From assembly GCF_022213955.1 (NCBI RefSeq), contig NZ_JAKNTW010000035.1, positions 62,001 through 126,000 of the forward strand: a stretch of DNA of 64,000 bases, read 5' to 3'. Made by a program: the position numbers and the translations under genes. Under the pieces are notes generated by a model. It saw only the letters and a program-made list of their open reading frames with translations, was not told the DNA's origin and made no database searches. Below, piece after piece: positions 55,751-64,000 of the stretch. The stretch's first letter is position 1. Each line of letters opens with the position of its first letter. The DNA is from Dolomitihabitans soli (GTDB lineage Bacteria; Actinomycetota; Actinomycetes; Streptosporangiales; Streptosporangiaceae).

Positions 55751-57010
55751 GTGTCGCTAGCACAGGTCTTCGAGAAAATGGTCGGATCGGATACCGGAAT
55801 CGCCTTCGCCGCGTATGACGGCAGCAAGGCGGGTCCGGCGGGCGCGGACGTCCGCATCGAGGTCAAATCCCCGATCGCGGTCGCCTACCTGGCGCAGGCC
55901 CCCGGTGAGCTCGGTCTCGCCAGGGCCTACGTGTCCGGTCACATCGACGTGCGGGGTGACATGTACACCCTGCTCGACCGGATGTGGTCGCTGACCATCA
56001 GCGACCTCTCCACGAGTGAGAAGCTCGCTGCCGTCCGCGCGCTCGGGATGAAGCCGCTGCTCATGCGCGTCCCCCTGCCCAAGCAGGAGGTACGGCAGAG
56101 CATGCTGGCCCGCCTGGGCAGCAGACACGCCAAGCAGCGCGACGCCGAGGCCATCCATCATCACTACGACGTGTCCAACCGCTTCTACGAGTGGGTGCTC
56201 GGCCCGTCCATGGCGTACACCTGCGCCGTCTTCCCGCAGGAGGACGCCACGCTGGAGGACGCCCAGTACGCCAAGTTCGACCTGGTCGCGAGGAAGCTCG
56301 ACCTCAAGCCGGGCATGCGGCTGCTCGACGTGGGCTGTGGCTGGGGCGGGATGGTGATGCACGCCGCCCGCGAGTACGGCGTGAAGGCGCTCGGGGTGAC
56401 CCTCTCCCGTCAGCAGGCGGAATGGGCGCAGAAGGCCATCGCCGAGGCGGGTCTCGGCGAGCTGGCCGAGGTCAGGCACATGGACTACCGCGACGTGCCG
56501 GAGACGGACTTCGACCGGGTCAGCTCCATCGGCCTCACCGAGCACATCGGCAAGGACAATCTGGCCTTCTACTTCAAGTTCCTCCACGACAAGCTCAAGC
56601 CGGGCGGCCGGATCCTCAACCACTGCATCACCCGGCCCACCGCCTCCGAGAAGACCATCAACAAGGCCGGGTTCATCAACCGCTACGTGTTCCCCGACGG
56701 TGAGCTGGAGTCGGCGGGCTTCCTGATGCGGGAGATGGAGAACATCGGCTTCGAGGTCCGGCACGAGGAGAACCTTCGCGAGCACTACGCGAAGACTCTG
56801 GAGAAGTGGGTCGCCAACCTCGACGAGCACTGGGAAGAAGCCGTTCAGGAGGTCGGCCAGGGAACCGCCCGCGTCTGGCGGCTCTACATGGCGGGCTGCA
56901 TCGTCGGCTTCGAACGCAACAAGGTCCAGCTCCACCAGGTGCTCGGCGTGAAGCTGGGCGAGCACGGCGAGTCCGGCGTGCCCCTGCGCCCGGCTCTCGA
57001 CTGGCCCTGA
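55751..57010 (+). CDS. tmsB: SAM-dependent fatty-acid methyltransferase (TmsB/BfaB type)
   Basis: 419 residues. Cyclopropane-fatty-acid-synthase superfamily: AIHHHYDVSNRFYEWVLGPS, YTCAVFPQEDATLEDAQYAK, SAM motif RLLDVGCGWGGMVMHAAREY (about 195), and a C-terminal active-site region with LTEHIGKDNLAFYFKFLHD. With the reductase upstream it methylates the delta-9 double bond of phospholipid acyl chains to a 10-methylene, not a cyclopropane. AAGGAGGTTGATCTT before the GTG at 55751 is a strong ribosome site. No separate tmsC-type gene is adjacent. Confidence 0.87.
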   Translation: MSLAQVFEKMVGSDTGIAFAAYDGSKAGPAGADVRIEVKSPIAVAYLAQAPGELGLARAYVSGHIDVRGDMYTLLDRMWSLTISDLSTSEKLAAVRALGMKPLLMRVPLPKQEVRQSMLARLGSRHAKQRDAEAIHHHYDVSNRFYEWVLGPSMAYTCAVFPQEDATLEDAQYAKFDLVARKLDLKPGMRLLDVGCGWGGMVMHAAREYGVKALGVTLSRQQAEWAQKAIAEAGLGELAEVRHMDYRDVPETDFDRVSSIGLTEHIGKDNLAFYFKFLHDKLKPGGRILNHCITRPTASEKTINKAGFINRYVFPDGELESAGFLMREMENIGFEVRHEENLREHYAKTLEKWVANLDEHWEEAVQEVGQGTARVWRLYMAGCIVGFERNKVQLHQVLGVKLGEHGESGVPLRPALDWP

Positions 57011-57022
57011 TCCGATCCACCC

Positions 57023-57062
57023 GGCTGCGCCCGGCCTCCGCTCCGGAGGGCCGGGCGCAGCC
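57023..57062 (+). terminator. 14-bp perfect stem after tmsB
   Basis: GGCTGCGCCCGGCC (57023-57036) is the exact complement of GGCCGGGCGCAGCC (57049-57062), extended by TCC/GGA; it lies 12 bases after the stop and ends the operon. Confidence 0.85.
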
Positions 57063-57075
57063 GTCTCCACCATGG

Positions 57076-57153
57076 GGACAGGCTCGACTCGTCCTGCGCC
57101 GTGGCCGGTTGCGCGGACAGGCCCGATCAGACTTGCTCCGTGGCCGGTTGCGA
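57076..57153. repeat. 39-bp tandem repeat, two copies plus a diverged third
   Basis: GGACAGGCTCGACTCGTCCT, then GCCGTGGCCGGTTGCG, begins at 57076; a copy with several substitutions begins at 57115, and a weak third is near 57170. No gene seen in this stretch. Confidence 0.75.
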
Positions 57154-57214
57154 CGATGCCGAGCGGGCGCGGCCACAGGCCTGATCCGTCGTGCGCCACG
57201 GCCGGGCGCCCTCC

Positions 57215-57703
57215 TCACCCCCACAAGAGCAGCCCGAGGCCGATGAGCAGCAGGCTGATCGTGCAGGAGACGGTGCGCGCGGTGTTCCACCTGGTCCACC
57301 GAGGCGAGTAGGCGGCCCACTGCGCGCCCGCGTCCCCGGTGTTCTCCGGCAGCTTGTCCAGGGCTTCGTTCATCGGCACGTTGACCGCCACCGTCGGCAC
57401 GAAGGCGCCGAGCAGGTAGACCGCCGCCGCGCCGAAGAACGCCGTCGCCGCCGGGGTGGACCCGAGCGCCAGGAGCAGCGCGCCCGTCGCCGCCGAGGCG
57501 ATCTGAGCGCCCACGAAGGCCGAGAGGAACACCGGGTTGAGGATCTTCCGGTTGATCCCGCGCATCGCGGTGATCGCGGCGGCGGGCGGGATCGCGTCCA
57601 GGCCGCGCATCACGGCGACCGAGAACGCGAAGAAGACGCCCGCGACGCCGCCGGTCAGCACGAGCGAGAGACCGGCGAAGAAGGCCGCCAGGGCGAACAT
57701 CAT
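57215..57703 (-). CDS. DUF1772 (anthrone-oxygenase-like) membrane protein
   Basis: 162 residues, four membrane helices: a start MMFALAAFFAGLSLVLTGGV with AGVFFAFSVAVMRGLDAIPP, then INRKILNPVFLSAFVGAQIA and the conserved VNVPMNEALDKLP near residue 110. This is the DUF1772 family, which includes fungal and bacterial anthrone oxygenases; many members have unknown function. ATG 57703 has AGGAG five bases upstream. Confidence 0.85.
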   Translation of the reverse strand: MMFALAAFFAGLSLVLTGGVAGVFFAFSVAVMRGLDAIPPAAAITAMRGINRKILNPVFLSAFVGAQIASAATGALLLALGSTPAATAFFGAAAVYLLGAFVPTVAVNVPMNEALDKLPENTGDAGAQWAAYSPRWTRWNTARTVSCTISLLLIGLGLLLWG

Positions 57704-57893
57704 GTGAGCTCCTCTGTGTGGATGATGCGACCCTATGAGAGCGCGCTCCGGCGGCGCATCGGCCCCGGGGTGACGGCGGCCTCCCACTTGCGGATGACCC
57801 CGGTTGCGACCCGGGGCGGAGGCTTTCATCCGGTGCGGGGGATCGTCGCGACCGCGCGGGCCGGGCCGGAATGACCGCGGTTAGGGTGTGTCC

Positions 57894-58661
57894 ATGGTCG
57901 TGGAACCGATCACCGGGCTGACCCCGAGGCCGGTCGGCCGGGCGCTGATGGCGCAGGGGTGGCGTGAGGTCACCTTCGTCCACTGGGCGGTCGATCCGGC
58001 GCTGGTGGCCGGGCTGCTCCCGGTCGGCACCCGTCCCGACACCCTGGACGGCGTCACCTTCGTCGGGCTGATCCCGTTCCGCCTGCACCGGCTGGGTGTG
58101 CCGGACCGCCCTGCGCTGCCCTACTTCGGCACGTTCTGCGAGACCAACGTCCGGCTGTACTCGGTGGACGACGACGGGCGGCGCGGCGTGGTGTTCCTGT
58201 CCCTCGACGCCGCCCGCCTGCTGCCCGTGCTCACGGCCAGGGCCGGCCTGCGCATGCCGTACATGTGGGCGGGGATGCGGTCGGTGCGCCGGGCGGGCGA
58301 CGTGGTCGCGTACGCCTCCCGCCGGAGGTGGCCGGGGCCGGCGGGGGCGGTGACCCGGGTGGTGGTCCGGACGGGGGAGAGGATCGGCGCGCCGAGCCCG
58401 CTGGAGAGGTTCCTGACCGCTCGCTGGGGGCTGCACGTGGCCTGGTACGGCCGGACCCTGTACATCCCCAACGAGCATCCGGAGTGGCCGCTGCACCGGG
58501 CCGAGCTGCTCGCCCTGGACGACCGTCTGGTCGAGGCGGCCGGCCTGCCCGCGCCGGCCGAGCCGCCCGTCAGCGTCGTCTACTCGCCGGGGGTGCGCGC
58601 CCGGTTCGGCCGGCCCTTCGTCGTCGCCCGGCCGCCGGGGGTCACCGGAGTTCGCGCTTGA
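57894..58661 (+). CDS. DUF2071 family protein
   Basis: 255 residues. Stretches QGWREVTFVHWAVDPALVAG, RPDTLDGVTFVGLIPFRLHR, RRGVVFLSLDAARLLPVLTA, AWYGRTLYIPNEHPEWPLHR and SVVYSPGVRARFGRPFVV fit DUF2071 (YqjF-like), a beta-rich fold of unknown role. ATG 57894, with GTG 57888 two codons upstream. Overlaps the convergent acyl-CoA ligase by 20 bases at the 3' end. Confidence 0.88.
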   Translation: MVVEPITGLTPRPVGRALMAQGWREVTFVHWAVDPALVAGLLPVGTRPDTLDGVTFVGLIPFRLHRLGVPDRPALPYFGTFCETNVRLYSVDDDGRRGVVFLSLDAARLLPVLTARAGLRMPYMWAGMRSVRRAGDVVAYASRRRWPGPAGAVTRVVVRTGERIGAPSPLERFLTARWGLHVAWYGRTLYIPNEHPEWPLHRAELLALDDRLVEAAGLPAPAEPPVSVVYSPGVRARFGRPFVVARPPGVTGVRA

Positions 58662-60177
58662 GGATCTTGCCCGTGGCGGTCATCGGCAGCGCCTCGCGGA
58701 ACTCCACGATCCGGGGATACTTGTAGGCCGCCATGTTCTCCCTGCCCCAAGCGAGCAGTTCGTCCTCGGTGAGCGTCGCGCCGGCCGTACGGATCACGTA
58801 GGCCTTGATCTCCTCGCCGTGGGAGTCGTGGGCGACGCCGACGACCGCGGCCAGGCTCACGTCGGGGTGGGTCGTCAGGACCTCCTCGATCTCGCGCGGG
58901 TAGACGTTGAACCCGCCCCGAATGATCATGTCCTTGGCCCGGTCGACGATGTAGTAGTAGCCGTCGGCGTCGCGGGTGGCGATGTCGCCGGTGCGGAACC
59001 AGCCGTCGTGCATCACCTCGGCGGTGGCCTCGGGGCGGTTGTAGTAGCCCTTCATCACGTTGTGGCCGCGGATCGCGATCTCGCCGGGGCCCTCGCCCTC
59101 GACGGTGTTCCACTCGGCGTCGACCAGCTGCATCTCCACGCCCCAGACCGGGGTGCCGATCGACCCCGCCTTGGCGGGTTTGCCCGGCTGGTTGAAGCTG
59201 GCCACCGGCGAGGTCTCCGACAGGCCGTAGCCTTCGAGGATCCCGGTGCCGAAGGTCGTCTCGAAGTCCTTGAGCACCTCGACGGGCGAGGACGCCCCGC
59301 CCGCGACCGCGACCCTGAGCGCCGTGGGGACGTCGCCGCCTTCGGCGTGGATCGTCGTCAGCAGCGCCCAGAACATCGTCGGGACGCCCGCGAACAGCGT
59401 GACCTCCTCCCGGCGCATCAGGTCGAGCGCCGGGCCGGGCTCGAAGCGGGGGAGCAGTACCAGCGTGCCCCGGCGGCGGAAACCGGCGTTCATCACCACG
59501 GTCTGGCCGAAGGAGTGGAACAGCGGCAGCACCGCGAGGTAGGTGTCGACGCCGTCGGCGTGCGGGAACAACTCATCGCTGATCATCGCGTTGATCAGCA
59601 TGTTCTGGTGGCTGAGCTCGGCGCCCTTGGGCTGGCCCGTGGTGCCGCTGGTGTAGAGGATCACCGCGGTGTCGTCCGGTGCGGTCTGCGCCGTCGAGAA
59701 GGTGCCGGGCATCCCGTCGAGGGCCGCCCACAGCGTCTCGCCGTACTCGGACTCGGTGGCGAACGCCGTGGCGGGCAGCACGAAGAGGTGCTCCGCTGAG
59801 GCCGCCGCCTCGAACCCCGCCTTCCCTCGCTCGCCCAGGGGCAGCTCCGGCGTGCCCTCGAAGCAGAACAGCGCCTTGGCCTCGGAGTCGTCGAGGTGGT
59901 AGGCGATCTCGCGCGACTGGAGCAGCACGTTGAGCGGCACCACCGTGGCCCCGGTCTTGAGGATCCCGAAGTAGACGAACGGGAAGTAGGGCAGGTTGGG
60001 GCACGCGATCGCCACCTTGTCGCCCCGGCCGACGCCCCGCGCCACCAGCAGGTTCGCCACCTGGTTGGCGATGGTGTCCACCAGGGAGTACGGCAGGCGC
60101 AGATCGCCGTAGACCAGGGCGGTGCGGTCGGGCACCTCCCGGGCGCTGTCCTCCAGAACGATCGCGAGGTTGAGCAT
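58642..60177 (-). CDS. Acyl-CoA synthetase (AMP-forming), long-chain type
   Basis: 511 residues. Adenylate-forming motifs: ILYTSGTTGQPKGAELSHQN (about 178), the A5-like GILEGYGLSETSPVASFNQP, GWFRTGDIATRDADGYYYIV and the final Lys in TATGKILKRELR. It activates carboxylic acids to CoA thioesters, here probably medium or long-chain or cyclic acids. ATG 60177 follows AGGAGGAA. Divergent from the GMC oxidoreductase with 176 bp between; with it and the P450 it may form a small oxidative catabolic set. Confidence 0.9.
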   Translation of the reverse strand: MLNLAIVLEDSAREVPDRTALVYGDLRLPYSLVDTIANQVANLLVARGVGRGDKVAIACPNLPYFPFVYFGILKTGATVVPLNVLLQSREIAYHLDDSEAKALFCFEGTPELPLGERGKAGFEAAASAEHLFVLPATAFATESEYGETLWAALDGMPGTFSTAQTAPDDTAVILYTSGTTGQPKGAELSHQNMLINAMISDELFPHADGVDTYLAVLPLFHSFGQTVVMNAGFRRRGTLVLLPRFEPGPALDLMRREEVTLFAGVPTMFWALLTTIHAEGGDVPTALRVAVAGGASSPVEVLKDFETTFGTGILEGYGLSETSPVASFNQPGKPAKAGSIGTPVWGVEMQLVDAEWNTVEGEGPGEIAIRGHNVMKGYYNRPEATAEVMHDGWFRTGDIATRDADGYYYIVDRAKDMIIRGGFNVYPREIEEVLTTHPDVSLAAVVGVAHDSHGEEIKAYVIRTAGATLTEDELLAWGRENMAAYKYPRIVEFREALPMTATGKILKRELR

Positions 60178-60353
60178 GCGACGCTTCCTCCTTCGAGCCG
60201 GGCCAATCAGGTGAATGCCGCCCATACTTCCAGGGAGAGGCTACCGACGGGTAGGTATTGCCGCACAGTTCCGCCCTTCAGTGGACGGGGCCCCTGGAAA
60301 CGGAGTAAGCAGGTGTCAGGCATGGGGGTGCCGTGAGACGAAAGGTGCTCGCC

Positions 60354-61916
60354 ATGGAGTACGACTATGTGATCGTCGGCGCGGGTTCGGCCGGGTGTGT
60401 CCTGGCCAACCGGCTCTCCGCCGACCCCCGGGTGACCGTGGCGCTCGTCGAGGCCGGCGGATCCGACGCCAAGCTCGAAGTGCGGGTTCCCCTCGCCTTC
60501 TCGAAGCTGTTCAAGACCGCCCGCGACTGGGATTTCAGCACCGCCCGGCAGCCTGAGATGTCGGGCCGCAGCCTCTACTGGCCACGTGGCAAGATGCTCG
60601 GCGGCTCCTCCAGCATGAACGCCCAGATGTGGGTGCGCGGCCACCGGGCCGACTACGACGGCTGGGAGGTCCCCGGCTGGTCCTACGACGAGGTCCTGCC
60701 GTACTTCCTGAAGGCCGAGCACCGCATCGGCAGCAACCGCGGCCAGGTGTACGGCACGGCGGGGCCGTTGCACATCTCCGAGCTGCGCAGTCCCAACACG
60801 GTGACGGCGGCCTTCCTGCGGGCGTGCGAGGAGCTGGGGATGACCCGGCTGGAGGAGCTCAACGGCCCCTCCAACGAGGGGTACTGCCCGACGCCCGTGA
60901 CGCAGTACCGCGGCCGGCGGTGGAGCGCGGCGCACGGCTACCTGCACCCGGTGCGCAAGCGGCCGAACCTCACCGTCCGCACCGGCGCCGACGTGCGGCG
61001 GGTGGTCATCGAGGACGGCCGGGCCACCGCCGTCGAGTGCGCCGACGGCAGCCGGCTGGCCGCCCGGCGCGAGATCGTGCTGTCCGCCGGGGCGATCGGC
61101 TCGCCGCACCTGCTGCTGCGCTCGGGCGTCGGCGACCCCGACGACCTGCGGGCCGGCGGCGTGGAGCCGGTGCACGAATCACCCGGCGTCGGCCGTAACC
61201 TGCAGGACCACCTGGCCTCGGGCATCGTGCTGCAGTGCCTCAAGGAGATCACGCTGGCCGGTGCCGAGTCGCTGGCCAACCTCGCCCGTTTCCTGATCCG
61301 CCGCACCGGCATGCTGACCTCCAACGTGGGCGAGGCCGTGGCGTTCATCAGGAGCACGCCCGAGGAGCCCGCGCCGGACATCGAGCTCATCTTCGCCCCG
61401 GTGCCGTTCGTCGACCACGGGCTGAGCGAACCGGCCGGCCACGGGCTGACCATCGCCTCGGTGCTGCTGCAACCGGACAGCCGGGGGCGCATCACGCTGG
61501 ACGGGCCAGACGTCGTGATCGACCCGTGCTACCTGTCGGCGGAGTCCGACCTGCGCCGCCAGGTCCTCGGGTTGCGCACCGCGCTGGAGCTGTTCGGCAC
61601 CGAGGCGATGCGGCCGTTCGCCGGCGCGGCCATGCAGCCCTACTGGGGGGCGCGGAGCGAGGAGGAGTTGGCCCGCTGGATCCGCGAGCGCAGCGAGACC
61701 CTCTACCATCCCGTCGGGACCTGCCGGATGGGCACCGATGACGCGGCGGTGGTGGATCCCGACCTGCGGGTGCGCGGGATCGGCGGGCTGCGGGTGGCCG
61801 ACGCCTCGATCATGCCGCGCGTCAACCGGGGGCACACGCACGCCCCGGCGATCATGATCGGGGAGCGGGCGGCCGATCTCATCCTGGCTCAGGACCGGAG
61901 CGCGGCGTCCCCGTGA
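60354..61916 (+). CDS. GMC-family FAD oxidoreductase
   Basis: 520 residues. Rossmann FAD motif YDYVIVGAGSAGCVLANRLS at residues 3-22, GMC signature 1 RGKMLGGSSSMNAQMWVRGH, signature 2 region VLSAGAIGSPHLLLRSGVGD, and the C-terminal active site LYHPVGTCRMGTDDAAVVDP with NRGHTHAPAIMIGERAAD (His pair). It oxidises an alcohol (choline, glucose, long-chain or terpenoid alcohols); substrate not readable. I prefer ATG 60354; GTG 60333 is upstream. Followed after 69 bp by the P450 gene. Confidence 0.92.
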   Translation: MEYDYVIVGAGSAGCVLANRLSADPRVTVALVEAGGSDAKLEVRVPLAFSKLFKTARDWDFSTARQPEMSGRSLYWPRGKMLGGSSSMNAQMWVRGHRADYDGWEVPGWSYDEVLPYFLKAEHRIGSNRGQVYGTAGPLHISELRSPNTVTAAFLRACEELGMTRLEELNGPSNEGYCPTPVTQYRGRRWSAAHGYLHPVRKRPNLTVRTGADVRRVVIEDGRATAVECADGSRLAARREIVLSAGAIGSPHLLLRSGVGDPDDLRAGGVEPVHESPGVGRNLQDHLASGIVLQCLKEITLAGAESLANLARFLIRRTGMLTSNVGEAVAFIRSTPEEPAPDIELIFAPVPFVDHGLSEPAGHGLTIASVLLQPDSRGRITLDGPDVVIDPCYLSAESDLRRQVLGLRTALELFGTEAMRPFAGAAMQPYWGARSEEELARWIRERSETLYHPVGTCRMGTDDAAVVDPDLRVRGIGGLRVADASIMPRVNRGHTHAPAIMIGERAADLILAQDRSAASP

Positions 61917-61944
61917 CCGGGTCCCGACTGCCATTTCAACCGAT

Positions 61945-61959
61945 ACGTACGATGTACGT
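61945..61959. promoter_or_regulatory. 15-bp palindrome before the P450 gene
   Basis: ACGTAC-GAT-GTACGT is a perfect inverted repeat in the 69-bp gap between the GMC and P450 genes, 26 bp before the P450 start. It looks like a dimer-binding operator. No regulator gene lies next to it inside the window. Confidence 0.6.
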
Positions 61960-61985
61960 CTGAACCGTTGACGTAGGTCGTTGCG

Positions 61986-63278
61986 ATGCGAATCATTGAA
62001 CCTATGACCGTGACCCCAGCGGAACGCAGGCCGATCGTTTCGGTCGCCGACTTCGACCTGTCCGACTTCGACTTCTGGGCCAGGCCGATGGCCGAAAGGG
62101 AGCACGCGTTCGCCCTCCTTCGCGAGTTGGAGCGGCCGGCGTTCTACCAGGAGATCGAGACGCCCTACGGGCCGAAGGGGCCGGGCTACCACGCACTGGT
62201 ACGGCACGCGGACATCCTGGAGGCGAGCCGGAACCCCGAGGTCTTCTGCTCGGGCGACGGCGGCGCCACCAACATCCCCGACATGCCGGCCGAGTTCACC
62301 GAGTACTTCGGCTCGATGATCAACATGGACGACCCGCGGCACGCCAGGCTCAGGCGGATCGTCTCGCGGGCGTTCACGCCAAAGATGATCAAGCAGTTCG
62401 AGGACGACGTCGAGGCCGCGGCCGTGCGCATCGTCGACGACCTCATCGAGAAGGGCTCCGGCTGCGACTTCGTCACCGAGGTCGCCGCCCGCCTGCCCTT
62501 GAAGATCATCTGCGACATGATGGGCATCCCGGAGAAGGACTACCAGTTCGTCTTCGACAGGTCCAACGTCATCCTCGGCGGCTTCGACCCCGAGTACGGC
62601 GGCGACGACATGGACCTGTACGCGGGACGGCTGCTGAACGCCGGGATGGAGCTCCAGCAACTCGTCCAGGACCTCGCCGCGCACCGGTCCGAGCACCCGA
62701 CGGCCGACCTGACCTCCGCCCTGGTCAACGCCAACATCGACGGCGAGCGACTGACCATGCAGGAACTGGGCTCCTTCTTCATCCTGCTGGTCGTCGCGGG
62801 CAACGAGACCACCCGCAACGCGATCTCGTACGGCATGCGCCTGCTCACCCGCAATCCGGACCAGCGGGCCCGCTGGCTGACCGACATCGACGGCCACGCC
62901 CCACACGCGGTGGAGGAGATCGTACGGCTGGCCTCGCCGGTGAACTACATGCGCCGCAAGGTCACCAGGGACCACGAGATGAACGGCACGCTCTACCGCA
63001 AGGGAGAGAAGGCCGTCCTCTACTACTGGTCGGCCAACCGCGACGCGGACGTCTTCGCCGAGCCGTACCTCTTCGACATCACCCGCGACCCCAACCCGCA
63101 CGTCGGGTTCGGCGGTCCGGGCCCGCACTTCTGCCTAGGCGCGCACCTGGCCCGGCGCGAGATCACCGTGATGTTCAAGGAGTTGCTGCGCCGGGTGCCG
63201 CAACTGGAGGTGGGCGCGCCGGAACGCCTGTTCTCCAGCTTCATCAACGGCATCAAGCACCTGCCCGCCGACTTCTAG
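61986..63278 (+). CDS. Cytochrome P450, CYP124/125/142-like class
   Basis: 430 residues. I-helix AGNETTRNAISYGMRLL with Thr pair (about 277), ExxR in AVEEIVRLASPVNYMRR (about 310), and the haem loop FGGPGPHFCLGAHLARREIT with Cys at about 383. The start DFDLSDFDFWARPMAEREHA and the proline-rich entry resemble bacterial P450s that hydroxylate sterol side chains, linalool or long alkyl chains. ATG 61986 is used; ATG 62004 gives a six-residue-shorter protein. Needs a ferredoxin/reductase from elsewhere, since none is adjacent. Confidence 0.92.
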   Translation: MRIIEPMTVTPAERRPIVSVADFDLSDFDFWARPMAEREHAFALLRELERPAFYQEIETPYGPKGPGYHALVRHADILEASRNPEVFCSGDGGATNIPDMPAEFTEYFGSMINMDDPRHARLRRIVSRAFTPKMIKQFEDDVEAAAVRIVDDLIEKGSGCDFVTEVAARLPLKIICDMMGIPEKDYQFVFDRSNVILGGFDPEYGGDDMDLYAGRLLNAGMELQQLVQDLAAHRSEHPTADLTSALVNANIDGERLTMQELGSFFILLVVAGNETTRNAISYGMRLLTRNPDQRARWLTDIDGHAPHAVEEIVRLASPVNYMRRKVTRDHEMNGTLYRKGEKAVLYYWSANRDADVFAEPYLFDITRDPNPHVGFGGPGPHFCLGAHLARREITVMFKELLRRVPQLEVGAPERLFSSFINGIKHLPADF

Positions 63279-64000
63279 GGGGTGGCGAGGCGGATCCGCT
63301 TGAAGACGGTGTTCACGTCGGGCATGAGCTTCCTCTTCGTGTCCGGGACCGACATGTAGACGATGGCGGGCAGGTCGCCGCCGGCGCTCACGGCCGCGAC
63401 GACCATGGTGGTCTTGGCGTCGCCCGCGGTGACCTCCCAGGCGATGAGCCGTCCGGGGAGATCCCCGATGGGCAGGGTCTGCCGGGCGACGACCCTGAGG
63501 GAGTTCCCCTTGGGGAAGAACTTCTTGCGGGCCTGGGACGCCACGGCGTTGATCACCGGAGTGAGGTTCTCCGGCGAGGTGTACTTCGCGGCGAACTGCT
63601 GGGCCAGCGGGCCCGACATGACCTGGGCGAACTGGGCCTTGCCGGTGTTGTCACGGCCGGCCGCGACGAACTGGCGGTTGTCGAAGCCGAACGCCGACTG
63701 CACGGTCGGCCGCTCGTCGAGACGCCAGGGCCCGCCGAGCCGCGGAATCGTGATCGCCGCGGCCTGGTCGGCCAGGGTGCCGGTGACCGGCGAGGGGGTG
63801 CCGCGATATTTCGGCAGACGGTCGAGAATCTTGGGGGGAGCCGTCTTGGCCGGTTTGGCGGCCGGATCGGAGGGCTTCACCTCCTCGGGCGCCAGCGGCC
63901 CGGCGAGGAAGGCCCACACCAGCACGGCGATCAGCGCGAGCGCGACCGAGCCGACCAGTGCGTAGATCCAGACCGGCCTGCCTCGCTCATCCTCTTCCTC
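63275..64000 (-). CDS. Membrane-anchored protein of unknown function, 5' end beyond the window
   Basis: The frame runs off the right edge. The visible part has acidic residues (EEDERGRP), one membrane helix (about WIYALVGSVALALIAVLVWA), a Pro/Lys-rich linker and a 190-residue outer domain: GGPWRLDERPTVQSAFGFDN, VINAVASQARKKFFPKGNSL, LPGRLIAWEVTAGDAKTTMV and the end DTKRKLMPDVNTVFKRIRLA. I recognise no family; the layout is that of a membrane-tethered exported protein. Its stop overlaps that of the P450 by a few bases, tail to tail. Confidence 0.75.
   Translation of the reverse strand, partial: EEEDERGRPVWIYALVGSVALALIAVLVWAFLAGPLAPEEVKPSDPAAKPAKTAPPKILDRLPKYRGTPSPVTGTLADQAAAITIPRLGGPWRLDERPTVQSAFGFDNRQFVAAGRDNTGKAQFAQVMSGPLAQQFAAKYTSPENLTPVINAVASQARKKFFPKGNSLRVVARQTLPIGDLPGRLIAWEVTAGDAKTTMVVAAVSAGGDLPAIVYMSVPDTKRKLMPDVNTVFKRIRLATP

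Overview
The window is very GC-rich DNA with strong G/C preference at third codon positions, dense gene packing, many GTG starts and many 4-base ATGA or stop-over-stop overlaps. The gene set (an AfsR/SARP-type regulator, a 10-methyl fatty-acid tmsAB pair, a GuaB1-type CBS-containing IMPDH/GMPR protein, mycobacterial-type LigB, a PASTA-less Ser/Thr kinase, DUF4192, DUF1707/DUF4870, EI24 and Maf) points to a filamentous actinomycete. 10-methyl-branched lipids and the overall style suggest Streptosporangiales (for example Nonomuraea or Streptosporangium); that placement is inference. It reads as ordinary chromosome: I see no transposase, integrase, phage module or CRISPR array. There is one tRNA, tRNA-Ala(GGC).

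Layout. 0-5.6 kb: carboxylate-amine ligase, an MFS exporter, a small membrane protein, a large membrane protein and a TetR regulator. 5.6-9.5 kb: a three-gene molybdenum aldehyde oxidoreductase operon (paoABC type) divergent from the TetR gene, with a multi-half-site operator between them. 9.7-10.5 kb: a translationally coupled pair, a tail-anchored coiled-coil protein and a collagen-like membrane protein whose 3' end cannot be placed. 10.7-16 kb: an AfsR-like regulator, a YndJ/DUF1990 operon behind an 18-bp palindrome, and a methyltransferase. 16-21.3 kb: a lipoprotein serpin, a selenium-binding-protein/methanethiol-oxidase homologue coupled to a NicO-like membrane protein, a von Willebrand lipoprotein and tRNA-Ala. 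21.5-28.2 kb: an amino-acid permease, then slipin, a TROVE/Ro60-like vWA protein and a coupled unfamiliar protein, followed by a TrmB/LuxR-type regulator. This last group is the best candidate for an under-described system.

28.4-32.1 kb: a 1223-residue secreted subtilisin. 32.4-36.5 kb: a GlxA-type regulator, an MFS transporter, a Pth2-like protein and a DUF3616 protein. 36.5-46.3 kb: housekeeping and small conserved genes (DUF1269, DUF6289 secreted peptide, maf, EI24, DUF4192, DUF1707/4870, ligB, FKBP, YflT-like, guaB1). 46.5-49.5 kb: a GyrI-like protein convergent with a four-gene ABC-2 transporter/XRE operon that probably has a leaderless transcript. 49.5-54.2 kb: nitroreductase, CaiB-type CoA-transferase/racemase, a Ser/Thr kinase and a D-2-hydroxyacid dehydrogenase. 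54.3-57 kb: tmsA-tmsB, making 10-methyl fatty acids, closed by a strong terminator. 57.2-64 kb: DUF1772, DUF2071, an acyl-CoA ligase, a GMC oxidoreductase, a cytochrome P450 and a membrane-anchored protein cut by the window end.

A recurrent feature is short intergenic tandem repeats (units of 12, 39, 41, 44, about 60, 62 and 64 bp) between otherwise ordinary genes at seven or more places. The most regular is a five-copy, roughly 60-bp array lying between two convergent genes and running into the 3' ends of both.
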